A stretch of DNA of 64,000 nt. It comes from an uncultured Acidobacteriota bacterium (GTDB lineage Bacteria > Acidobacteriota > Vicinamibacteria > Fen-336). The notes below the pieces were generated by a model that was not told the DNA's origin, made no database searches, and worked only from the letters and a program-made list of their open reading frames with translations. The translations under genes and the position numbers were made by a program. Location of the stretch: contig CADEEV010000010.1 in assembly GCA_902826455.1 (NCBI GenBank), positions 1-64,000 on the forward strand. Direction: 5' to 3'. Positions 17,062-24,483 of the stretch are shown piece after piece (positions within the stretch are counted from its first letter, which is position 1; every line of letters begins with the position of its first letter).

Positions 17062-18687
17062 TCAGCGGGCCAGCAGGACCCTGTTCCGCCCGCCGCTCTT
17101 CGCGACGTAGAGCGCGGTGTCGGCGTTCTCGCGCCAGGTCTCGAGGCTCATGCCCTCCTCGAGCATCGCGATCCCGGCGCTGAAGGTCTGGCGGAACGTC
17201 GAGCCGTCGCCGGACTTGAAGTCGATCTCGCGGAACTCCTCGAGCAGCCGGCTCAGCAGGCGCTCGGCCTCGACGGGCTCGAGCTCGTCGAGCAGGATCG
17301 CGAACTCCTCGCCGCCGTAGCGGCCGATCGTGTCCGTCTGCCGGAGCCGCCGGCGCAGCAGAGCCGCGAGCGTCATGAGCACGCCGTCGCCCACCGGATG
17401 CCCGTGGCGATCGTTGACCGCCTTGAAGTGGTCGAGGTCCAGCATCGCCCAGGCCATGGCGCGGTTCGGGTCGCGGCGGCGGCGGGCCACTCGCTCCCGG
17501 GCGCGCTCCAGGAAGGCCGTGTGGGTGAGCAGGCGCGTCTGGCCGTCGTGGCTCACGAGCGTGCGCAGGAAGCGGGCGCGCTCGAGGCGTCCCGCCACGG
17601 CCGACAGCAGCAGCCCGGGCAGGATCGGCTTGATCAGGTGATCGTCGGCGCCGGCCCGCAGGGTCTTCATCTGGGCCTCGACCTGGCTCTCGGTGGTGAG
17701 GAACAGCACCGGCAGCGTCGCGTAGCGCTCGTCCTGGCGGAGATAGCGCACGAGGTCGTGGCCCGACACGCCCGGCAGCAGGAGGTCCATCAGCACGAGA
17801 TCGGGCCGGAACGCCGAGAGGTCCGACTCGAAGCGGCGTGGGTCGGGGCAGCCCAGAACCTCGTAGCCGGCCGAGACGAGGACGGCCTGGAGGAATGCCG
17901 CCTGGCTGGGGTCGTCCTCGACCGACAGGATGCGGGCGGGCTCGGCGCGGTTCTTCTCGAGCATGTGCTGCAGCCGCCGGATCAGCTTCTCCCAGTCGAG
18001 GGGCTTCTCGAAGTAGCCGTCGGCGCCGCAGTGGATGGCCTCGACCTTGTCGAGGAAGCCCGTCTTCATGCTGAGGATGACGATCGCGATCTCCTCGCCG
18101 TGGGGGCGGCCGCGCGTCTCGGAGACGAGGTCGTAGCCCGAGCCGTCGGGGAGCAGGATGTCGACGATCATGCCGTCCGGCATGCGCTCCGCGATGGCGT
18201 TGCGCGCCTCGACGCGGGTGCGGGCCACGCGCCCCGAGAAGCCCTCGCGCTCGAGGAGCGAGCGCAGCATCGTAAGGACGTCGGGATCGTCGTCGATGAC
18301 GAGGATGTCGCGGCCGCCCTGGGGATGCTGCCGGCGCGCCTCGGCGGCGGCCGGCGACGGCGCCCCGGTCTCGAACTGGTTGCGGATTCCGGAGAGCAGC
18401 CCGCGCAGGTGCTCGAGCTGGGACGGCGTCAGGCCCGCGCCGGCGTCGAGGGCCTTCTGGCACTCCCGTTCCGCCTCGATGCCGTTCTCGCTCACGACGG
18501 GGAAGCCGTAGGTCGTGCCCGAGCCGGCGAAGCCGTGGAACCTTCGCAGCAGGTCGCCCAGGGCCTGGCGGTCGGCCGGATCGGTCGAGAGGTGCCCCAG
18601 GAGCTGGGTCGCCTCCTGGAGCTTGGGCTTGGCACTGGCGACGTACTCGCCGCGCAGCTCGCGCAGCGCCTCGCTCCAAGCGTCCAT
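17062..18687 (-). CDS. Hpt-REC-REC-GGDEF diguanylate cyclase
   Basis: The 541-residue signalling protein runs Hpt-like domain (about 1-110, candidate phospho-His51 in RRFHGFAGSG), receiver 1 (about 127-240, DILVIDDD, acceptor in IVDILLPDG), receiver 2 (about 252-365, LVLMDLLLPG), then GGDEF (about 385-541). The cyclase loop reads GGEEF, an active form. RQTD ends five residues before it, matching the RxxD inhibitory site for product feedback. It probably makes cyclic di-GMP when phosphorylated. It is last in a minus-strand signalling operon, 6 bases after a CheY-like gene. Three phospho-acceptor modules in one chain suggest an internal phosphorelay or signal integration. Confidence 0.92.
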   Translation of the reverse strand: MDAWSEALRELRGEYVASAKPKLQEATQLLGHLSTDPADRQALGDLLRRFHGFAGSGTTYGFPVVSENGIEAERECQKALDAGAGLTPSQLEHLRGLLSGIRNQFETGAPSPAAAEARRQHPQGGRDILVIDDDPDVLTMLRSLLEREGFSGRVARTRVEARNAIAERMPDGMIVDILLPDGSGYDLVSETRGRPHGEEIAIVILSMKTGFLDKVEAIHCGADGYFEKPLDWEKLIRRLQHMLEKNRAEPARILSVEDDPSQAAFLQAVLVSAGYEVLGCPDPRRFESDLSAFRPDLVLMDLLLPGVSGHDLVRYLRQDERYATLPVLFLTTESQVEAQMKTLRAGADDHLIKPILPGLLLSAVAGRLERARFLRTLVSHDGQTRLLTHTAFLERARERVARRRRDPNRAMAWAMLDLDHFKAVNDRHGHPVGDGVLMTLAALLRRRLRQTDTIGRYGGEEFAILLDELEPVEAERLLSRLLEEFREIDFKSGDGSTFRQTFSAGIAMLEEGMSLETWRENADTALYVAKSGGRNRVLLAR

Positions 18688-18693
18688 GGCGCC

Positions 18694-19062
18694 TCAGCGC
18701 CCCTCGAGCGCCGCCCTCAGTTGCGCGGGCAGCGTCACGGGATCGAAGGGCTTCGTGAGCACGCCCCGCGCGCCGAGGTCCATCAGGCGGGTCTTCTCCT
18801 CGGGCATCGCCTTCGCCGTGAGGAAGACGACGGGGATCGAAGCCGTCCTGGGGTTGCTGCGCAGGGCGGCGAGCGTCGACGGCCCGTCGAGGCCGGGCAT
18901 CATCACGTCGAGAAGGATCGCGTCGGGGCTCTCCTCCTCGGCGCGGTGCACGCCCTCGACGCCGCTCGCGGCGTCCACGACCTCCATGCCGCCGACGCGC
19001 GACAGGCTGAGGCGCGCCACGCGGCGGATGTCGTCCTCGTCCTCGATCAGCAGGACCTTCAA
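18694..19062 (-). CDS. Stand-alone response regulator (CheY-like)
   Basis: This is a 122-residue single receiver domain. LLIEDEDDI gives the acidic pair, AILLDVMMPG the phospho-acceptor Asp, VVFLTAKA the Thr switch and LTKPFD the conserved Lys. No output domain is present. Start ATG 19062 overlaps the upstream kinase stop (ATGA), so the kinase at 19059-21179 is its obvious phospho-donor. The downstream Hpt-REC-REC-GGDEF gene begins 6 bases later. It may shuttle phosphate from the kinase to the Hpt domain. Confidence 0.93.
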   Translation of the reverse strand: MKVLLIEDEDDIRRVARLSLSRVGGMEVVDAASGVEGVHRAEEESPDAILLDVMMPGLDGPSTLAALRSNPRTASIPVVFLTAKAMPEEKTRLMDLGARGVLTKPFDPVTLPAQLRAALEGR

Positions 19063-21179
19063 GGCGTGGCCGGAAGTCTAGTCCCCGGGGCGGGGATGCG
19101 GAAATGGAAGCTGCCCTTGCCGCGCTCGCTCTCGACGCCGATCGTGCCGCCGTGCTGCTCCACGATCGCCTTGCAGATGGCGAGGCCCAGTCCGGAGCCT
19201 CCCTTCTGCCGCGAGTCGGAGGACTCCACCTGCTGGAAGCGCTGGAAGATCGCCTCCTTGAAGGAGTCGGGGATGCCGCGGCCGTGGTCGGCGACCCTGA
19301 CCTCCACGAAGCCCGGCTCGGAGCGGCTCGTGACCCGCACCACCTCGTTGCGGGGCGAGAACTTGATCGCGTTCGAGAGCAGGTTCACGAGGACCTGGAC
19401 GAGGCGCTCGGCGTCCCCGTCCACGCGCGCCGTGGCCGGCTCCACCTCGAGGCGGACGTGCATCGTGTCCGCCATGCCCCGCACCGCCTCGATCGAGCGT
19501 TCGAAGACCGTGGCCAGCTCGAGTGGCTCGACGTGGATCTCCACCTTGCCGGCCTCGATGCGCTCGAGGTCCAGGATGTCGTTGATCAGGCCGATCAGCC
19601 GCACCGTGTTGCGCTCGGCGATCTCCACGGCCTCGCGGGCCTCGGGCGGGATCTCGCCCAGGACGCCGGAGCCGAGCAGGCTCAGGGAGCCGCGGATGGA
19701 GGTGAGGGGCGTGCGCAGCTCGTGGCTCACCGTGGCCACGAACTCCTTCTTCATCCGTTCGAGCCGCTGCCGGTCCGAGATGTCCCGCACGTGGCCGGCG
19801 AGCAGCCGGCCGTCGGGACTCAGGAACTCGTAGAGCGAGAGCTCGAAGCGGAACACCTCGCCGTTCTTGCGCCGGCCCTCCCACTCCGTGACGCGGCCGA
19901 TGGCCCGGCCGTAGGCATCGGCCAGGAACGCCTCGGCGTGATCCGCCACCGAGTGGGGCAGCAGCAGCTTCAGGGGCTGGCCCACGATCTCCCAGGCCGG
20001 GTAGCCGAAGATCTGCTCGGCCGCCGGGTTCACCGACTCGATGCGGCCCCTGCCGTTCACCACCACGAGGCCCTCGAGCATGTTCTCGATGACCGAGCGC
20101 ATGCGGGCGTCGTTCGAGCGCAGCTCCAGGTCGGCGGCGTCGCGCTCGAGGAACTGCGCGACCTGGGTGCCGAGGCTCTGGAGCACGCGGCGCAGCTCGT
20201 CGTCGAGCGGCTCCATGTCGTGGCTGAAGAACTCGAGGACGCCGAGCACCTCGCCTCCGAGGTTCACGGGAGCTCCCAGTCCCTGGTTGAGGCCCGAACG
20301 CAGGGCCGCCGGCGCCCGCAGGAAGTGGGGATCCTTCTGGAGGTCGGGGAGGAAGACCATGTCGCCGGCCTCCCAGACCAGCCCCGGCAGGCCCACGCCC
20401 GGCGTGCACGCGACGGCGCGCGAGCTCTCGATGAAGGTCCTCGTCGCCTCGGGATCGGCGCTCCAGGTGGCCGCGAGACGCAGCACCTCGGCGGTGGAGT
20501 CGCGGCGCCAGAGCGCGCCGTAGGCCCAGGACTGGGCCTCGGCGATGGCCTTGAGGACGCGCGGGATCGCGTCCTCGACGCTCAGGCCCTCGGCCAGCGC
20601 CTCGGTCGCGCCCTGCTGGGCGGCCTGGTGGCGCTCGACGCGCTGGCGCTCCACGGCGCCGCGCTCGTAGCTCTCGACGGCGCGGCTCAGCTCCATCACG
20701 TGGCGGCGCAGCTCGAGGCGGCTCAGCACCTCGCGCGAGAGCACCTCGAGGGCCTCGATCTGGTCCACCGAGAGCTCGCGGGGCACGTGGTCCATCACGC
20801 ACAGGGTCCCGACGGAGTGTCCCCGGGGCGTGAGGAGCGGCGCCCCGGCGTAGAACCGGATGTGGGGGTCCTCGAGGACCAGCGGGTTGCGGGCGAAGCG
20901 CTCGTCGGCGAGGGCGTCGTTCACGATCAGCGGCCGGGGCGACTCGAGGGCGTGGGCGCAGAAGGCGACCTCGCGCGAGGTCTGGGGGACGTCGAGGCCG
21001 ACCCGCGCCTTGAACCATTGCCGCTCCGCGTCGACCAGGCTCACGAGCGCCATCGGGGTGCCGCAGATGCGCGACGCCAGCCGCACGAGGTCGTCGAAGG
21101 CCTCCTCCGGCGGCGTGTCGAGGATCCTGTAGCTGTGAAGGGCCTCGAGGCGCTCCGCTTCGTCCGGAGGGAGCCTCAT
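19059..21179 (-). CDS. GAF-GAF-PAS sensor histidine kinase
   Basis: The 706-residue soluble kinase has GAF 1 (about 24-165, of the type starting AFDDLVRLASRICGTPMALVS), GAF 2 (about 190-345), PAS (about 358-475, RIESVNPAAEQIFGY), HisKA (about 485-550, phospho-His in VSHELRTPLTS) and HATPase_c (about 590-700: NLLSNAIKFSP, DHGRGIP, GSGLGLAICKAI). No membrane helix, so it senses a cytoplasmic signal, perhaps a small molecule or redox state. It sits between a Cys-rich response regulator (6-base gap) and a CheY-like gene (4-base overlap). It is likely the central kinase of this phosphorelay. Confidence 0.94.
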   Translation of the reverse strand: MRLPPDEAERLEALHSYRILDTPPEEAFDDLVRLASRICGTPMALVSLVDAERQWFKARVGLDVPQTSREVAFCAHALESPRPLIVNDALADERFARNPLVLEDPHIRFYAGAPLLTPRGHSVGTLCVMDHVPRELSVDQIEALEVLSREVLSRLELRRHVMELSRAVESYERGAVERQRVERHQAAQQGATEALAEGLSVEDAIPRVLKAIAEAQSWAYGALWRRDSTAEVLRLAATWSADPEATRTFIESSRAVACTPGVGLPGLVWEAGDMVFLPDLQKDPHFLRAPAALRSGLNQGLGAPVNLGGEVLGVLEFFSHDMEPLDDELRRVLQSLGTQVAQFLERDAADLELRSNDARMRSVIENMLEGLVVVNGRGRIESVNPAAEQIFGYPAWEIVGQPLKLLLPHSVADHAEAFLADAYGRAIGRVTEWEGRRKNGEVFRFELSLYEFLSPDGRLLAGHVRDISDRQRLERMKKEFVATVSHELRTPLTSIRGSLSLLGSGVLGEIPPEAREAVEIAERNTVRLIGLINDILDLERIEAGKVEIHVEPLELATVFERSIEAVRGMADTMHVRLEVEPATARVDGDAERLVQVLVNLLSNAIKFSPRNEVVRVTSRSEPGFVEVRVADHGRGIPDSFKEAIFQRFQQVESSDSRQKGGSGLGLAICKAIVEQHGGTIGVESERGKGSFHFRIPAPGTRLPATP

Positions 21180-21185
21180 GGCGGG

Positions 21186-21815
21186 CTAGCCCAGGTGCTT
21201 GGAGAGGAGGGCGGTGAGGGTCGAGAACTCGAGGGGCTTCGAGAGGTAGTCGTCGACCTTGTAGACCCGCAGGCCTTCGGTCTGGTACCTGGGGTTCGTG
21301 TAGAGCGAGGTCATGACGGCGACCTTGATGCCGGCGGTCTCGGGATCCGACTTGAGCTGCTTGCACATCTCGCGGCCGTCCATGCGCGGCATCAGCGCGT
21401 CGGTCAGCACGAGGTCGGGCTTGTAGCGGCGGGCGAGCTCGAGCCCCTCCTCGCCGTTGCGGCCGAGGATCACGCTGTAGCCGAGCCCGGCGATGACCCG
21501 CATCGCCACCTTCTGGATGTCCTTCTCGTCGTCCACGACCAGCACGAGCGGACGCGTGAGCTCGCCGGGCGCCGGGTTCGCCGGCGGCTCGAACTCCGCC
21601 GCCTGCTCGGCGAACTTCTTCGCCCACAGCTCCTTGGGCGCCTCGCGCCAGAAGCGGCCCTTGTAGGCTGCCGGCACCTTGCAGAAGCACTTGAAGCAGT
21701 TGGGGCAGACGAGAGAACGCTCGAGACCGAGGCAGGAGCACCAGGTCGCCTCGAGAGCGTCGAACTCGCTCCGGCACGAAGCGCATGCGACGTTGTACGG
21801 AACCCGCCCCGTCAC
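21186..21815 (-). CDS. Response regulator with Cys-rich (zinc- or Fe-S-binding) N-terminus
   Basis: The 209-residue protein has eight Cys in its first 46 residues, in pairs (11/14, 26/28, 37/40, 43/45: CASC, CSC, CPNC, CFC), ideal for two four-Cys metal sites. A basic/aromatic linker follows, then a receiver domain (about 88-209) with VVDDEKDI, phospho-acceptor in LTDALMPRMDG, MTS and LSKPLE. No classic DNA-binding output domain is present, so the metal module is the likely output or redox-sensing part. GTG 21815 overlaps the symporter stop (GTGA). An open frame upstream is the symporter's shadow. Confidence 0.87.
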   Translation of the reverse strand: MTGRVPYNVACASCRSEFDALEATWCSCLGLERSLVCPNCFKCFCKVPAAYKGRFWREAPKELWAKKFAEQAAEFEPPANPAPGELTRPLVLVVDDEKDIQKVAMRVIAGLGYSVILGRNGEEGLELARRYKPDLVLTDALMPRMDGREMCKQLKSDPETAGIKVAVMTSLYTNPRYQTEGLRVYKVDDYLSKPLEFSTLTALLSKHLG

Positions 21816-23269
21816 GCCCCGGATCCTAGCACGCCGAGCCGATCGCGATATTCGAGGACGCGGCCCTCCGCGTCGCGCAGCGGCCGCGGCGGATCGCTCT
21901 TCCCCGTGAGCAGGCTCAGCACGACCAGCACGACGCCGCCGATCGCGCAGGCCCACAGGTCCCAGGGCTGATCCGCGAGCTGCGGGCCGATGCCGTAGAC
22001 GAGGGCGCCGGCCACGATGCTGCCGATGGCGCCCGTGCGGTTGGCGCGCGGCCAGTAGAGCCCGGCGTGGAACGACGCGAACAGCAGCGCGAGCATCACC
22101 GAGAACGAGCCGATCATGAGCTGGTAGATGGTCTGGAAGCGCAGCGCGGCGAGCAGGGCGATGATCCCCACCACCGGCACCGCGATCCGGTTGGCCCGCA
22201 GCACCACGGCGTCGCTCGCGTCGGGCTTGAAGGCGCGCACCAGGTTCTTGCCGGCCAGGGACGAGCCGGCGAGCACGGCACTGCTGGCGGCGCTGGTGAT
22301 GCCGCTGACGAGGGCGCCCACGAGCAGCGCCAGCAGCGCCGGCGAGAGCGAGCGCTTCATCAGCTCGAGGACCACGATCTCCGGCTCCGCGAGCCCCGGC
22401 AGCATCACCGAGCCGGCGATGCCGATGAGCACGGGGATCATCGAGAACGTGAAGTAGAGCAGGCCGGCCAGGTAGGCCGAGTTCTGGGCCACGCGCTCGT
22501 CCTTGGCCGAGAAGGAGCGCTGGAGGAGATCCTGGCCGGGCATGTTGCCGAGGCCCAGGGCGCACCAGGACTCGACGTACCAGACCCATTCCTTGAGCCC
22601 GGCGTCGCGGGGCCAGACGTGGAAGTGGGAGGCCGGGACCGCCGACAGCGCCGAGAAGAAGTCGGTGCTGAACGCGAAGACGGCGCCGCACACGATCAGG
22701 CCACCGAGCAGCACGACCATGTGCAGGAAGTCGTTCCAGGCCGCCGACACCATTCCGCCCATCGACGTGTACACGAGGACCACGATCGCGCCCAGCACCG
22801 TGGCCTGGGTCTTGTCGACGCCGGTGAGGAAGTTGAGGATGAAGCCCAGGGCGACCACCTGGCTGCCGCACCAGCCGACGTACACGACCACCATGGCGAG
22901 CGCCGCGAGGATGCCGGTGCCTCGCCCGTAGCGCGCCTCGTAGTAGTCGACCGAGGTCTGGTAGCCGGCCCGGCGCAGCAGGCGCACGTACAGGAGACCG
23001 GCCAGCACGAGGGTCATCGAGCTGCCGAAGGGATCGGCGATGACTCCGAGGAAGCCCTTCGTGTAGGCGGCGCCGGCCGCGCCCATCACGGTCGCGGCCC
23101 CGTACCAGGCGGCCAGCAGCGCGAAGGTCGCGAAGGAGAGCGACAGCTTCCCGCCGGCGATGATGAAGTCCTTGGTGCTCGAGACCTGCTTGCCCGCCAT
23201 GGCCCCGATGACGATCATCAGGAGCAGGTAGGCGCCGACGCCCGTCAGGACGATCGTTTCGGCTGTCAT
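21812..23269 (-). CDS. Sodium:solute symporter (SSS family)
   Basis: The 485-residue integral membrane protein has about 13 helices and SSS-family features: an early GGKLSLSFATFALLAAWYGAAT block, TSVDYYEARYG, VYTSMGGMVSAAW and GLGNMPGQDLLQRSFSAKD. The last corresponds to the conserved family motif before helix 6. It probably imports a carboxylate, sugar or amino acid with Na+; the substrate is unknown. It is first gene of a five-gene minus-strand operon of signalling proteins, translationally coupled to the Cys-rich response regulator. Because SSS modules are fused to kinases in CbrA-type sensors, it may report transport to the downstream phosphorelay. Confidence 0.92.
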   Translation of the reverse strand: MTAETIVLTGVGAYLLLMIVIGAMAGKQVSSTKDFIIAGGKLSLSFATFALLAAWYGAATVMGAAGAAYTKGFLGVIADPFGSSMTLVLAGLLYVRLLRRAGYQTSVDYYEARYGRGTGILAALAMVVVYVGWCGSQVVALGFILNFLTGVDKTQATVLGAIVVLVYTSMGGMVSAAWNDFLHMVVLLGGLIVCGAVFAFSTDFFSALSAVPASHFHVWPRDAGLKEWVWYVESWCALGLGNMPGQDLLQRSFSAKDERVAQNSAYLAGLLYFTFSMIPVLIGIAGSVMLPGLAEPEIVVLELMKRSLSPALLALLVGALVSGITSAASSAVLAGSSLAGKNLVRAFKPDASDAVVLRANRIAVPVVGIIALLAALRFQTIYQLMIGSFSVMLALLFASFHAGLYWPRANRTGAIGSIVAGALVYGIGPQLADQPWDLWACAIGGVVLVVLSLLTGKSDPPRPLRDAEGRVLEYRDRLGVLGSGA

Positions 23270-23340
23270 CTGGGTGCCGCCACGTTAAGCCCGGGACGGA
23301 GGCTCGTCAATCGGCCTCGTCCTGGGTTAAGTTGCCCCCG

Positions 23341-24117
23341 GTGAAGCGCTCCAACCTGGCGATCGCGAACGCCCGCCTGCGCGCCGAGATCGCCGAGCGC
23401 AAGCGGGCCGAGGCGCTGCGCGACGAGTTCCTGTCCGTCGCGGCCCACGAGCTCAAGACCCCCCTCACCAGCCTGCGCGGTTTCGCCCAGCTGCTGCTGC
23501 GTCAGCTCGACCGCGACGTGGCGCCGGATCCCGTGCGCATGCGCCAGGCGCTGTCGGCCATCGACCAGCAGTCGGCGAAGCTCGCGCGCCTCGTGGGCCA
23601 GCTCCTCGACGTCTCGCGCATCGACGCGGGCCAGCTCGTGCTCGAGCGCAAGGTCGCCGACGTGGTCGGCCTCGTCGAGGACGTCGTGACCGACGCCCGC
23701 GTCAACACGTTCCGCCACGACTTCATGGTGCGGGCGCCCTCCGCCGCCCTGGCCCTGGTCGACCCGCTGCGCCTGGAGCAGGTGCTGCGCAACCTGGTCG
23801 ACAACGCGATCAAGTACAGCCCCGACGGCGGCCCGATCGAGCTCGAGGTCTCGAAGGACCCGGGGAGCGGCGTGCGCGTGGTGGTGACGGACCGCGGCCT
23901 GGGCGTGCCGCGCAAGGCGCGCCCCCACATCTTCGAGCGCTTCCATCAGGCCCACGCGGAGCACCGCCTCGGCGGCATGGGCCTGGGCCTGTACATCAGC
24001 CGCCAGATCGCCGAGCTCCATGCGGGAACGCTGGTCGCCGAGTTCCCCCGGGCCGGCGGCACGCGCATGGTGCTGACCGTGCCGGTCGGGGCCCCGGCGC
24101 GTCCGGGCCGCGCGTGA
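23341..24117 (+). CDS. Soluble histidine kinase without a recognisable sensor domain
   Basis: The protein has about 258 residues. A short coiled-coil start (IANARLRAEIAERKRAEALRDEF, about 5-28) leads straight into HisKA (phospho-His in AAHELKTPLTSLRGF) and HATPase_c (NLVDNAIKYSP, DRGLGVP, GLGLYISRQIAEL). No input domain or membrane helix, so it must take signals through a partner. GTG 23341 is used; TTG 23332 is an alternative. It lies 71 bases from the divergent symporter gene and its last bases overlap a response regulator start (GTGA). Together with the divergent operon it forms a signalling island. Confidence 0.92.
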   Translation: MKRSNLAIANARLRAEIAERKRAEALRDEFLSVAAHELKTPLTSLRGFAQLLLRQLDRDVAPDPVRMRQALSAIDQQSAKLARLVGQLLDVSRIDAGQLVLERKVADVVGLVEDVVTDARVNTFRHDFMVRAPSAALALVDPLRLEQVLRNLVDNAIKYSPDGGPIELEVSKDPGSGVRVVVTDRGLGVPRKARPHIFERFHQAHAEHRLGGMGLGLYISRQIAELHAGTLVAEFPRAGGTRMVLTVPVGAPARPGRA

Positions 24118-24479
24118 AGGAGCCCCGCCGCATCCTCGTCGTGGACGACGACGACACGTTCCGCGAGCTCGTCGAGGCGACGCTGGGCGACGAGGGCTAC
24201 GCGGTCGACACCGCCCCGAACGGTCTCGCGGCCCTCGAGGTGGCGTCGCGCTTCCGGCCCCACCTCATCCTCCTCGACCTGCGCATGCCGCTGCAGGACG
24301 GCCCCTCCTTCATCAAGGCCTACCGCAAGACGAAGCCGCCGCGCGCGGCGGTGGCGGTGGTGAGCGCGGTGCGCGATCCCGTGATCGCCGCGGCGCGCAT
24401 CGGCGCCGACGCGTTCCTCGCCAAGCCCTTCGACCTGGGCGACCTCATCCACCTGGTGGCCCGGCTGTCCGGAGGCTAG
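24114..24479 (+). CDS. Stand-alone response regulator paired with the orphan kinase
   Basis: The 121-residue receiver domain has LVVDDDDTF, LILLDLRMP (phospho-acceptor), AVVSAVRD (the switch position is Ser rather than Thr) and LAKPFD. There is no output domain. GTG 24114 overlaps the kinase stop, so the pair is translationally coupled and almost certainly a cognate pair. A partner protein or the Hpt domain of the neighbouring GGDEF protein may be the downstream element. The gene converges, with 4 bases between, on the tandem hydrolase. Confidence 0.92.
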   Translation: MKEPRRILVVDDDDTFRELVEATLGDEGYAVDTAPNGLAALEVASRFRPHLILLDLRMPLQDGPSFIKAYRKTKPPRAAVAVVSAVRDPVIAAARIGADAFLAKPFDLGDLIHLVARLSGG

Positions 24480-24483
24480 TCCC

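Noticed and set aside
16207-19833. Long plus-strand frame across the HAD and signalling genes
   Set aside because: Its sequence is a shadow of HAD, GGDEF and kinase genes on other frames or strands, all of which carry clear domains.
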